A program made the position numbers and the translations under genes. A stretch of 56,256 bases of DNA from Bin125 sp026705025. Lineage in GTDB: Bacteria > Chloroflexota > Dehalococcoidia > Bin125. This document shows, piece after piece, positions 32,934 through 41,022 of this stretch; the stretch's first letter is position 1; each line of letters begins with the position of its first letter. The DNA lies in the NCBI GenBank assembly GCA_026705025.1, contig JAPPBN010000040.1, forward strand, positions 1 to 56,256, written 5' to 3'. The notes below the pieces were generated by a model. It was not told the DNA's origin. It did no database searches and was given only the letters and a program-made list of their open reading frames with translations.

Positions 32934-35900
32934 TTACCACGTGTCGATGTTTGGCCGCCGACCGCGACGGATCGGCTCCGGATTCTCGCAGGCCATCAAA
33001 CCGCGGACGATCCAGCGCCGCGTGTCGGCCGGGTCGATCACGCCGTCGTTCTCGTGCACCGAGGCCGAGTTGATCGCGTTGCCTCTCCAGTAGGCATTGG
33101 CGACCAGCGCCTCGTAGCGAGCGGCGCGTTCCTCGATGTCGTCGATCGCCTCCAGCTCGGCACGGTTGCCCAGCCGGACCGCAGCCTCAAGGTTCATTCC
33201 GCCCAGCTCGGCCGTTGGCCAGGCCAGCGCGAACAGCGGGGCTCGCGAACTGCCGGTCATCATCGCCTGCGCGGCGAGACCGTAGGACTTGCGCAGAATG
33301 ATGGTGAAACGCGGCGACTGCGCGTTGGCCAGGGTGACGAAGACGTTGTTGCACTTGCGCGCCAATCCGGTGCGCTCAATGTCGGGGCCGACCATCATCC
33401 CGGTGGTGTCGACCAGCACGAGGATGGGAATGTTGAAGCAGTCGCAGAGCTGCGCAAAGCGGCAGAGCTTGTCCGCGCCGTCACTGTCGACAGCGCCGCC
33501 GAGATGTTCGTTGTTGTTGGCAATCACACCGATCGGATGACCCTCGATGCGAATCAGCGACGTGATGATGCCGACGCCGAACTCGCCTCGTAGCTCCAGC
33601 ACCGAGTCGATGTCGGCCATCTGCTCGATCACGTTGCGCACACTGAAGGGCCGCTTCCGATTCTCCGGAATCGCGTGCCGAAGATGCCGTTGATCAACGC
33701 AATCCCAGCCTGCTATCGAACCCTGGAAGTAGGACAAGTACTGCTTCGCTGCAGCGATCGCTTCGTGCTCGTCCTCAACCAGGATGTCAACGCTGCCGGC
33801 GGGACCGAGATCGGACATCGGCCCTATCTCCTCGGGCGTAAACAGTCCCAGACCGCCGCCTTCGATTGTGGCCGGTCCGCCCATGCCGATATTGGCGTCG
33901 CGCGTGGCGATGATGCAGTCGGTGATCCCGAGGATCGATGCGTTGCCGGCGAAGGTGCGGCCCGCGGTAATCCCGATCATTGGCACCGTGCCGCTGATCC
34001 GAGCCATCATGTCGTAGGTCGGTACCCACTGGCCGGCGGACGAGATGTCATTGAAGTCGGTATCGCCCGAGCGGCCGCCGGCACCCTCGGCCCAGACGAT
34101 CAACGGCGTGGCCTGCTCGTCGGCGAACTTGATCACGCGGTCGGTCTTCTGGTGGCCCATCATGCCCTGGGTGCCGGCCCAGACGGTCTCGTCGTACATC
34201 GCGACCAGGGTGGTCGCGCGGTTCTCGTCGAACAGGTTTCCGTTGACCGTGCCGATCCCGGTAATCATGCCGTCGGCCGGCGCGCGCACGCGCATCTCCT
34301 CGAACGACATGATCCGATGGCGAGCTGGCAAGACCAGCTCGCCCATCTCGACCCAGCTGCCCTCGTCGACCAGCTCGACCAGGCTCTCTCGCTGGGTCAG
34401 CTTGCCCTTGGCGTGCCGTCGTTCGACCCAGGCTTGTCGGTTCTCATCCTTCCCTGCGTCGAGATTGTCGAACAGCTTCTGCAGGTCAGGCCGGATGTAG
34501 TCGAGGTCGATCTCCGCCTCTTCCTCACGAATCGCGTCGCCGACGTCTGCCTGCTCGATGAAGGCGAGCGGATGGTCCTCGTACACCACGTCGCCGATCG
34601 CGACTGTCAGCTGCCGCAGGTAGCCGCCGATGTCCGAGTTGATGATGTGCTCCATCTTCATCGAGTCCATCACGAACATCGGCTGGCCCTCGCGGACGGC
34701 GTCTCCTTCTTCGACCAGGATCTGAATGATCGTGCCCTGGAGTGGAGACGGAACCGCTTCCGTGCCAGGTGGTCCGACGATGTTTGGCGCCGGCTGTGTC
34801 CCCGGCGTCATCGTCGCGACGCCCTGCTGCGCCCTCGTTCCTGAACCCTCTCGGAAGTAGTTCAGTCCGGCGAGTGGATCGAGCGTGTCGAGCTGTGCTC
34901 CGGCGAGACCTGCTTGCGAATCGGAAGCACCGTTCTGTGCCGACAGATCGATCTCCGGCGCTCCAGCAAGTTCGGCCACGTGGTCGTCAACCCAGCGGGT
35001 GTAGATCCCGCCTGACCCGAAGTCGTGGTGCGCCAACGACTGCTCCAGGAATGAGAGGTTGGCCTCAACCCCCTCGATCCGAAACTCCGACAGCGCACGC
35101 CGCGTCCGTCCGACCGCATCGCCGAAGTCAGGCGAGGCGGAGTATGCGATCACCTTGGCCAATAGTGAATCGAAGTTGGGATTGGTCGTGTAGCCGGGGT
35201 AGCCATAGGTATCAACGCGCACACCGGGCCCCGAGGGCGGCTCGAATGCGGTCAGCATGCCGCCCGAGGGGCGGACCTCGCCGCTCGGCTCCATCCGCTC
35301 CATATTGACCCGTGCCTGAATCGCGTAGCCACGTGCCGCCGGAACGTCCGCTTGAGCCAGTCCGACCGCCGCCAGCGATTCCCCGCCGGCAATGCGCAAC
35401 TGCGCTCGGACAAGGTCGACACCGGTCACTTCCTCTGTCACCGTGTGCTCGACCTGGAGACGTGGATTCGCCTCGATGAAGGCCAGGTCCGACTCGTCGT
35501 CGGCATTGACCAGGAACTCGAATGTACCCAGGCTGCGGTAGTTATCCGACCCTGCCAGGCGAACGGCGGCGGAGGTCAGACGCGCGCGGGTCTCATCCGA
35601 GATCGACGGGCTCGGCGCCCACTCGACGACCTTCTGATGTCGCCGCTGCAGACTGCACTCACGTTCGCCGAGGTGGGCAACCGCGCCGGAGCCGTCACCT
35701 ACAATCTGCACTTCAACGTGACGCGCGGTGGTCATCAGGCGCTCGACCAGCAGCTCACCGTTGCCAAACGCAGTCACAGCCTCCGACTGGCAACGCTCGT
35801 ACGCCTCGGCGATCTGATCCTCGGCCGTCACCACTCTCATGCCCCGGCCGCCGCCGCCCGCTATCGCCTTGAGCATCATCGCGCCGCCGTTGCCCAGCGA

Positions 35901-36344
35901 GTGGAAGAACTCAGTCGCCCCTTCGAGATCCACAGCGGTTTCGGTACCTGGCAACACGGGAACGTCCAGCTCGACCGCCAACGCGCGAGCCCTGGCTTTG
36001 TCGCCGAACAGCTCCAGAGACTCTGGTGTCGGACCGACGAATGTGATGCCCATTTCGTCGCAACGACGAGACAGCTCCGCGCTCTCGGCCAGAAAGCCAT
36101 AGCCGGGGTGCAGCGCGTCGCAACCGGCGTCAATCGCAGCTCTCACGACCGATTCGACATCGAGGTACGCGCGAGCCCCGGCGCCGTTCAAGGACACTGC
36201 CTCGTCGGCCAGCCGCACATGCAGCGAGTTCGCGTCATCCTGCGAATGGATCGCAACCGAGGCGACGCCAAGTTCGCGCGCGGCGCGGATAATCCGAATA
36301 GCGATCTCGCCGCGATTGGCGACCAGCAGCTTCTCAATGGGCAT
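32934..36344 (-). CDS. Single-chain acyl-CoA carboxylase (BC-BCCP-CT)
   Basis: A 1136-residue protein with all parts of a biotin carboxylase. Residues about 1-450 are biotin carboxylase (LLVANRGEIAIRIIRAA, the GGGGRGM ATP-loop, EANPRLQVEHTVTEE). About 555-630 is the biotin carrier with biotinylated Lys in MDSMKMEH. About 650-1136 is the carboxyltransferase with both halves (ITAGRTFAGNAS, then GGMNLEAAVRLGN). The domain order and length resemble the single-chain long-chain acyl-CoA carboxylases. It makes a carboxylated acyl-CoA with ATP and bicarbonate; substrate is unknown. The selenoprotein gene follows 62 bases later on the same strand. Confidence 0.92.
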   Translation of the reverse strand: MPIEKLLVANRGEIAIRIIRAARELGVASVAIHSQDDANSLHVRLADEAVSLNGAGARAYLDVESVVRAAIDAGCDALHPGYGFLAESAELSRRCDEMGITFVGPTPESLELFGDKARARALAVELDVPVLPGTETAVDLEGATEFFHSLGNGGAMMLKAIAGGGGRGMRVVTAEDQIAEAYERCQSEAVTAFGNGELLVERLMTTARHVEVQIVGDGSGAVAHLGERECSLQRRHQKVVEWAPSPSISDETRARLTSAAVRLAGSDNYRSLGTFEFLVNADDESDLAFIEANPRLQVEHTVTEEVTGVDLVRAQLRIAGGESLAAVGLAQADVPAARGYAIQARVNMERMEPSGEVRPSGGMLTAFEPPSGPGVRVDTYGYPGYTTNPNFDSLLAKVIAYSASPDFGDAVGRTRRALSEFRIEGVEANLSFLEQSLAHHDFGSGGIYTRWVDDHVAELAGAPEIDLSAQNGASDSQAGLAGAQLDTLDPLAGLNYFREGSGTRAQQGVATMTPGTQPAPNIVGPPGTEAVPSPLQGTIIQILVEEGDAVREGQPMFVMDSMKMEHIINSDIGGYLRQLTVAIGDVVYEDHPLAFIEQADVGDAIREEEAEIDLDYIRPDLQKLFDNLDAGKDENRQAWVERRHAKGKLTQRESLVELVDEGSWVEMGELVLPARHRIMSFEEMRVRAPADGMITGIGTVNGNLFDENRATTLVAMYDETVWAGTQGMMGHQKTDRVIKFADEQATPLIVWAEGAGGRSGDTDFNDISSAGQWVPTYDMMARISGTVPMIGITAGRTFAGNASILGITDCIIATRDANIGMGGPATIEGGGLGLFTPEEIGPMSDLGPAGSVDILVEDEHEAIAAAKQYLSYFQGSIAGWDCVDQRHLRHAIPENRKRPFSVRNVIEQMADIDSVLELRGEFGVGIITSLIRIEGHPIGVIANNNEHLGGAVDSDGADKLCRFAQLCDCFNIPILVLVDTTGMMVGPDIERTGLARKCNNVFVTLANAQSPRFTIILRKSYGLAAQAMMTGSSRAPLFALAWPTAELGGMNLEAAVRLGNRAELEAIDDIEERAARYEALVANAYWRGNAINSASVHENDGVIDPADTRRWIVRGLMACENPEPIRRGRRPNIDTW

Positions 36345-36414
36345 ACCTTACCTCCGTCAATCGAGATGGTAACGGCGGAGGTGACGCTGTCCGATTGGAG
36401 AGTGCGCGGCGTTG

Positions 36415-36870
36415 CTATTCGAGTGCCAACTCGACGGCCAGCTTCTCCAGCGCCTGAGCCCAGCCGCCACCGGCGCCCTCGGCCATCTGCGGATCGGGCC
36501 AGCCATCCTGTCGCATAGTCAACTTTGTTCGGCCGCCGCCGAGGTCCTCCAGCGAGACCGTCAGTGTTGTCTCGTCGTGCATGTCGGCCGACATCGTGGC
36601 CACAAACCGCTCGCCCGGCACGATTTCCTTGAACACGCCGAAGTTGCGCATTTCCCAGCCGTCCGGCGAGCGCATCACCAGCGAGTATTCGCCGCCCACG
36701 CGGAAGTCGAACTCGCAGGTCGGGACGGTGAAGCCGTCAGGGCCATACCAGCGAGCGAAGTGCTCGGCTTCGGTCCAGGCTTGCCAGACCAGCGCGGGCG
36801 GTGCATCGAAGATGCGCTCAAGCTGCACTCCACGTGCATCGGTCGTGATGGTGCTTTCGGTCGCGGTCAT
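36415..36870 (-). CDS. SRPBCC/AHSA1-domain protein
   Basis: A 151-residue protein of the START-like fold, with IFDAPPALVWQAWTEAEHFARWYGPDGF (about 20-47) and the AHSA1-type VGGEYSLVMRSPDG (about 58-71). The final helix (GGGWAQALEKLAVEL) is present. Members bind hydrophobic ligands and often pair with an ArsR-type regulator, as here. Its ATG overlaps the regulator stop by 4 bases, so the two are co-translated. A specific ligand cannot be named. Confidence 0.85.
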   Translation of the reverse strand: MTATESTITTDARGVQLERIFDAPPALVWQAWTEAEHFARWYGPDGFTVPTCEFDFRVGGEYSLVMRSPDGWEMRNFGVFKEIVPGERFVATMSADMHDETTLTVSLEDLGGGRTKLTMRQDGWPDPQMAEGAGGGWAQALEKLAVELALE

Positions 36871-37274
36871 CTCGCGGGCTCCTGTTCTTCCGTTTCGGTT
36901 AGGTCCGTTGTGTCACGCTCCCGATCGGCGTCGACGTTGCTCTGCAGGTCGTTGAGGTACTCGTCGAGACGATCGAGTCGTGGTTCCCAGAACTCGCGGT
37001 AGCGCTCGACCCAGTCGGAGACGTCCTTGAGCGGCTCGGGTGAGAGCCGGCAGGGTCGCCACTGGGCCCGGCTGCTCCGCTCGATTAATCCGGCCCGTTC
37101 CAGCACCTTGAGATGCTTGGAGACGGCCGGCAGCGTCATCTCAAACGGTTCGGCCAGCACAGTGACCGACGCCTCTCCGTCGGCGAGGGTCGTCAGGATT
37201 GCGCGGCGGGTCGGGTCGGCCAGCGCTGCGAAGGTCGCGCTGAGCGGGTCGCGAGCGGGAGCGGCCGTTGGCAC
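36867..37274 (-). CDS. ArsR-family transcriptional regulator
   Basis: A 135-residue protein from GTG 37274. The winged helix-turn-helix spans about 14-85 (LADPTRRAILTTLADGE..., LPAVSKHLKVLERAGLIERS). No CxC metal site appears in helix alpha3, so it is unlikely to be a classical arsenic sensor. The C-terminal tail (about 115-135) is acidic. It sits directly upstream of the SRPBCC gene as a typical regulator/effector pair. Two ACC-N4-GGT palindromes in its promoter (37283-37308) are good candidates for its own operator. Confidence 0.85.
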   Translation of the reverse strand: MPTAAPARDPLSATFAALADPTRRAILTTLADGEASVTVLAEPFEMTLPAVSKHLKVLERAGLIERSSRAQWRPCRLSPEPLKDVSDWVERYREFWEPRLDRLDEYLNDLQSNVDADRERDTTDLTETEEQEPAR

Positions 37275-37282
37275 TGTATTTC

Positions 37283-37308
37283 ACCTATCGGTTATCTAAC
37301 CTGTTGGT
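37283..37308 (-). promoter_or_regulatory. Tandem ACC-N4-GGT palindromes, candidate ArsR operator
   Basis: ACCTATCGGT (37283-37292) and ACCTGTTGGT (37299-37308) are two copies of ACC-N4-GGT with centres 16 bases apart, in an AT-rich stretch directly upstream of the regulator GTG. A minus-strand TATATT (37316-37311) nearby could be a -10. This arrangement suits autoregulation by a dimeric winged-helix protein. Confidence 0.4.
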
Positions 37309-37359
37309 AAAATATACAGCCTGCGAGTGAATGTCAAGCGAGCCGCTGACGTCGGTCGC

Positions 37360-38361
37360 CTAGAAGGAAAACGCGTTGGTCCGGTTGCAGGCGTCCTCGA
37401 TGTACGCCTCGAGACCGTCGCGCCGGCCCAGTTCCGGTCTCTCCCACTGCCAGCTAATCAGCACCAGCCGGCGAATCAGCAGGAAGAGCGGCAGCAACGA
37501 GAGCGCCTCGTCGCTGAACGGACGAACCGTTCGATATCCAGACACGAGCGCATCTGTGATCGCCTCGAAGTAGGGCAGATCATCCAGGCCGAAGAGGACC
37601 ACCGCCAGGTCGTACTGGTGCCAGCCGAAGCCGGAGTCGTCAAAGTCGAATGCTTGCAACACACCGGACGGGTCGATGAGGATGTTGAAGGCATGCAGGT
37701 CGGCGTGGATCATCGAGTACGTATCGCGGTTCTTGCCGTAGTCGCTGAGCGTCTCGCGGATGCCCGCACGCGCCCGGGAGAGTACGTCGCGCTGACCGTT
37801 GGTCAGCGGCGGAATGTCCCAGAACCGGCCCCAGAACGGCGATTTGCCGACATAGCCGGGGACATCGAAGGCGTGTCGCGTGAACCCGGCCGGCGGCATC
37901 CAAGAGCTCGCCTGATTGTTCATAGCGGCGAGTACTCGCCCGATCTGGCCAAAGTGTTCAACGATCCTGGATTCATCGGCTTCTGAATCAATCACCGAAC
38001 TGAGCAGCTCGCCCTCAAGCCAGTTCACCAGTCCGACGGCTCGGCTGGACTCGCCATCCGGGGTCGGAATCGTGGCGTATCCGGGACCCTCAAGTGTCCG
38101 CACTCCAACCGGCACGCGGATACCGGCTTCATTCAGCGCCTGGGTCCACAGCAGTTCGGACTCCAGTTCCGGCAGCGTGTGGTAGCCGGGACGGTGAATC
38201 CGCAGCGCGTATCGCTGCCCGTCGGACATGTCGAGGCGGAAGACCGAGTTCTCGCTCTGCGAAACGAGTTCAATCTGGTCTGGTTTCAGTCCCCAATGCG
38301 GCAGCGATCGTTCGGCGATCGCCCGCAAGTCGGATTCGCTCAGATTGGTCGGTTCCGGCAT
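37360..38361 (-). CDS. APH-family phosphotransferase (small-molecule kinase)
   Basis: A 333-residue protein from ATG 38361. The kinase-like fold has the nucleotide loop SENSVFRLD (about 38-46), the Lys-equivalent strand YALRIHRPG, catalytic HADLHAFNIL (Asp in HxDxxxxN) and metal-binding DFDDSG. It belongs to the choline/homoserine/hydroxylysine kinase branch of the aminoglycoside phosphotransferase superfamily, so antibiotic resistance is not implied. It follows the class III aminotransferase by 4 bases, which suggests that the kinase product is the aminotransferase-fold enzyme's substrate. Confidence 0.85.
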   Translation of the reverse strand: MPEPTNLSESDLRAIAERSLPHWGLKPDQIELVSQSENSVFRLDMSDGQRYALRIHRPGYHTLPELESELLWTQALNEAGIRVPVGVRTLEGPGYATIPTPDGESSRAVGLVNWLEGELLSSVIDSEADESRIVEHFGQIGRVLAAMNNQASSWMPPAGFTRHAFDVPGYVGKSPFWGRFWDIPPLTNGQRDVLSRARAGIRETLSDYGKNRDTYSMIHADLHAFNILIDPSGVLQAFDFDDSGFGWHQYDLAVVLFGLDDLPYFEAITDALVSGYRTVRPFSDEALSLLPLFLLIRRLVLISWQWERPELGRRDGLEAYIEDACNRTNAFSF

Positions 38362-38365
38362 TGGT

Positions 38366-39649
38366 TCAGGTGGGCAGGGCGATCGCGGCCTCGAACGCTT
38401 CGAGGAACATGTCCGCCTGCTCACGCTTGAGCACCAACGGCGGCCGCACCTTGAGCACGTTGCCGTGCTCGCCGGCCTGGCCCATGAGGAATCCGGCCTG
38501 CCGCAGACGATTGACGATGACCGCGGCGCCAGCCTGATCGGGTTCCTTGCTCTCGCGATCTTTGACCCATTCCATGCCGATGAACAGGCCGTGGCCGCGC
38601 ACGTCCGCCATCGGCTCGCAGCCTTCCTGAAGCGAGCGCAGGTTCTCCATCAAGTAGCCGCCGACGTCGGCCACGCTCTCGACCAGGCCCTCGCCTTCAA
38701 TCACTTCCAGCACGGCCTTGCCCACGGCCGCCTGCAGGGGGCTCGATGCGAACGTGTTGAAGTAGCGGGTCTGGTCACGAAACGTCTCGACCAGTTCCTG
38801 CGAAGCCACCACGCCGGAGAGCGGCAGGCCGTTGCCCATCGGCTTGCCCATGCTGACGATGTCTGGCGTCACTTCGGTCGTCTCGTAACCCCACCAGTTG
38901 CCCGATCGGGCGAATCCGGCCTGGACCTCGTCGCAGATGAAGAGGCCGCCGGCGTCGCGAACCATGTCGGCCGCGCGAGACATGAAGCCGGGCGGGATGT
39001 CGGGCAGTCCCTCGTTGGCCAGAATCGAGCAGACCATCATGCCGGCAAACGGCACTCCGTCCTCGGCGAAGCCATCAATCTCGGCCCTGAGCCGTCCCAG
39101 GTAGGCCTGCGTGAGCGCCTCATCGGCCAGGTCATCCTCGATCGGCCGGTAGCGCTGAGGCACCGGGATCGAACGGAACTCCGGCTCGTCGTCGCCGCGA
39201 TGACGCGAGAGCTTGCGCACCTCGGTCGAGTTGCCGTGATAGGCGGCCTGCGTATAGATCAGTCCACGGCCGCCGGTCGCCGCCCTGGCCATCAACACGG
39301 CAATCTCGTTCGCTTCGGTGCCGCTGCAGGCGAAGACAGCGGTGGTCAGGTGATCCGCATGGACCGAGGTCAGATGCTCGGCGTAGTCGAGGATGCCCTC
39401 GTGCAGGTAGCGCGAATGAACGTTGAGCGTCTCGGACTGGCGCTGCGTCGCCTCGACCACGTGCGGATGCGCGTGGCCAACGCAGGGCACGTTGTTGTAG
39501 AGGTCGAGGTATCGGCGTCCATCGGCGTCGTAGAGCCAGACGCCCTCGCCGCGCACGATGTGCACCGGGTCGTCGTAGAAGGTGGCGATGCCTGCGCCCA
39601 GCAGCCGTTCCCGGCGCTCGAGCAGGTCTTGGGTGACTGGTGTACTCAT
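38366..39649 (-). CDS. Class III aminotransferase-fold PLP enzyme (possible phospholyase)
   Basis: A 427-residue protein from ATG 39649. The fold-type I signature is complete: 'SGTEANEIAVLMAR' (about 109-122), 'YHGNSTEVRKLS', CDEVQAGFARSGN (about 236-248) and the PLP Lys in SMGKPMGNG (about 265). The 'LNVHSRYLHEGILDYAEHL' segment resembles AGXT2L/ETNPPL enzymes, which eliminate phosphate and ammonia from phosphoethanolamine or phosphohydroxylysine. The kinase gene immediately downstream supports that reading over a plain transaminase. Other class III aminotransferases cannot be excluded. Confidence 0.85.
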   Translation of the reverse strand: MSTPVTQDLLERRERLLGAGIATFYDDPVHIVRGEGVWLYDADGRRYLDLYNNVPCVGHAHPHVVEATQRQSETLNVHSRYLHEGILDYAEHLTSVHADHLTTAVFACSGTEANEIAVLMARAATGGRGLIYTQAAYHGNSTEVRKLSRHRGDDEPEFRSIPVPQRYRPIEDDLADEALTQAYLGRLRAEIDGFAEDGVPFAGMMVCSILANEGLPDIPPGFMSRAADMVRDAGGLFICDEVQAGFARSGNWWGYETTEVTPDIVSMGKPMGNGLPLSGVVASQELVETFRDQTRYFNTFASSPLQAAVGKAVLEVIEGEGLVESVADVGGYLMENLRSLQEGCEPMADVRGHGLFIGMEWVKDRESKEPDQAGAAVIVNRLRQAGFLMGQAGEHGNVLKVRPPLVLKREQADMFLEAFEAAIALPT

Positions 39650-39746
39650 GCGCCGATTGTCAGTGCTGCGCCCCACAGTTGCAAGCTCCGGCGCGTAGAC
39701 TCGGCGACAACCTCAACGGCGATCGCCGTTCTGGAGGGAGCCAACG

Positions 39747-40493
39747 ATGACCGATTCCATCACCACGACGCCCGGCGCGAAGATGATGTTCATGATCCGC
39801 CGGCGCGACGACGCCACCCGAGACGAGATGATCGCGCACTGGTACAAGAACCACATGCCCGGCGTGCTCGAGGCGCAGGAGGCCGCCAAGGCAGCCGGGC
39901 GCCGGCCCGCGCGCAAGTATCTGGTGACCCTGTTCAACGGGGAACGAGGCGAGCAGGTGGCGCGGCCGACATTTGACGGCATGGCCCAGCTCTGGTTCGA
40001 CAAGCCGCTGCGCAAGCCCGACGGCCCCATGTTCACCGAGCCGCGAGACACCTTCGATCAGAAAGTCGAACCGTTCGTCCCCTGGGCGACGACCGAACAT
40101 GTCGTGATTGACGGGGCTGACGATCTGCCCGTGGTGCCCCTGACGCTGAACGAGCCGTTCCCGACCACTCGCAGCAACCTGTACAAGGTCAGTTTCCTGG
40201 TCAAGGCCAAAGACGGAGTTGAATGGGACGAGTTCTTCAACACCTGGCTTGAGGCCCATGCGCCCAACGTCAAGGAGACCATGCACAAGGTCGGCGGACT
40301 GCGCTACGTCGTCAGTCACAGCATCGATCCCGACGACGAGCCCTTTGCCGGCATGGCCGAGCTCTACTTCCGCGACCCGTCAGGATGGGATCGCTACGGA
40401 GAGACGATCACGCCAGACGCCTTCGGGCCGATGGTCGACACATCCGAGACCATCTGGTTCGGGGCCGACACGGAGTTGATCGGGATTCCATGA
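39747..40493 (+). CDS. Tandem EthD-domain protein
   Basis: A 248-residue protein with a GGAGGGAG ribosome site before ATG 39747. Two EthD-type ferredoxin-like modules are visible: residues about 10-110 (MMFMIRRRDDATRDEMIAHWYKNHMPG) and about 145-245 (KVSFLVKAKDGVEWDEFFNTWLEAHAPNV). EthD proteins appear in oxygenase-based degradation of ethers and polyketide-type compounds, usually as accessory or ring-forming factors. No cytochrome P450 partner is nearby. It is divergent from the aminotransferase gene. Confidence 0.8.
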   Translation: MTDSITTTPGAKMMFMIRRRDDATRDEMIAHWYKNHMPGVLEAQEAAKAAGRRPARKYLVTLFNGERGEQVARPTFDGMAQLWFDKPLRKPDGPMFTEPRDTFDQKVEPFVPWATTEHVVIDGADDLPVVPLTLNEPFPTTRSNLYKVSFLVKAKDGVEWDEFFNTWLEAHAPNVKETMHKVGGLRYVVSHSIDPDDEPFAGMAELYFRDPSGWDRYGETITPDAFGPMVDTSETIWFGADTELIGIP

Positions 40494-40618
40494 TGTCCAC
40501 TCCGTTTCCCACCTCCCCGCTGGCGCCCGATCCGCTGCCGCAGCGTCCACCGGGAAGAGCACTGCCACCGCTCAGAGTTACGCAAGCGGGGAAACACATA
40601 GGCTCGGAATCTGTTCAC

Positions 40619-40640
40619 GCGTCGTACAGGGTGACGACGC
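40619..40640. repeat. Perfect 7-base inverted repeat
   Basis: GCGTCGT (40619-40625) and ACGACGC (40634-40640) flank an 8-base loop. No T-run follows on either side, so it is not a classical terminator. A 5-base CCGCT/AGCGG stem lies just upstream. Confidence 0.5.
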
Positions 40641-40786
40641 ACCAGCCAATGCCCTGCTACCCTGAGAACATATGAGCTTACGACCAACCACACCCTACAG
40701 GACGTCCAGCCACTCCGTCCAGCCTTCGGCCAGCGCCCGCAACATCCTGCACAGCCGCCGCGCAGCCGGAACGTGCCCAACCATAG

Positions 40787-40856
40787 CCGAACACATCCGA
40801 ACGAAGCCGAACGCTACTGACCTGAAGAAACCTGAAAAAACCCGAAAAAACCTGAA
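40787..40856 (+). repeat. Helically phased decamer repeats with A-tracts
   Basis: CCGAAC recurs at 40787, 40797 and 40807. CCTGAA or CCCGAA then recurs at 40821, 40831, 40841 and 40851, each exactly 10 bases apart. The last units end in runs of A (GAAGAAA, GAAAAAA, CGAAAAAA). Phased A-tracts at one helical turn would produce static DNA bending on the upstream side of the amidase gene. Confidence 0.6.
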
Positions 40857-41022
40857 CGTCTTCATCAACGATCTCCAGCGCATGGCTGAAGATCGTGGCC
40901 GAAGAGGCCCAGAAGAAATTTTTCGCGGAAACCTGAATTCAGTCAATTTCTTCTTCCTTCCGAACGGCTGTTGACGGCCCATCCCCAAACCTCCAGATGC
41001 AACAAGGAATCGGAGAAACCCC

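Larger units (their letters stand above)
40494..41022. other. 529-base intergenic region with structured and repeated DNA
   Basis: No convincing gene is present; two ORFs of about 100 codons on opposite strands have poor coding character. The region holds a perfect 7-base hairpin (40619-40640), a 5-base stem (40568-40589), a run of 10-base-spaced repeats (40787-40856) and an AT-rich stretch near 40915-40960. It is the longest non-coding stretch in the window. Confidence 0.6.

Noticed and set aside
36867..37274. Arsenic-sensing ArsR repressor
   Set aside because: No CxC or other metal-binding cysteine motif is present in the DNA-recognition region.
40585..40610. Riboswitch-like AGCGGGGAAAC string
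   Set aside because: It lacks the other conserved parts of any riboswitch class I could recall, and its distance to the next gene is over 400 bases.
40787..40856. Possible small CRISPR-like array
   Set aside because: Units of 6 bases at 10-base spacing are far too short for CRISPR repeats and spacers, and no cas gene is present.
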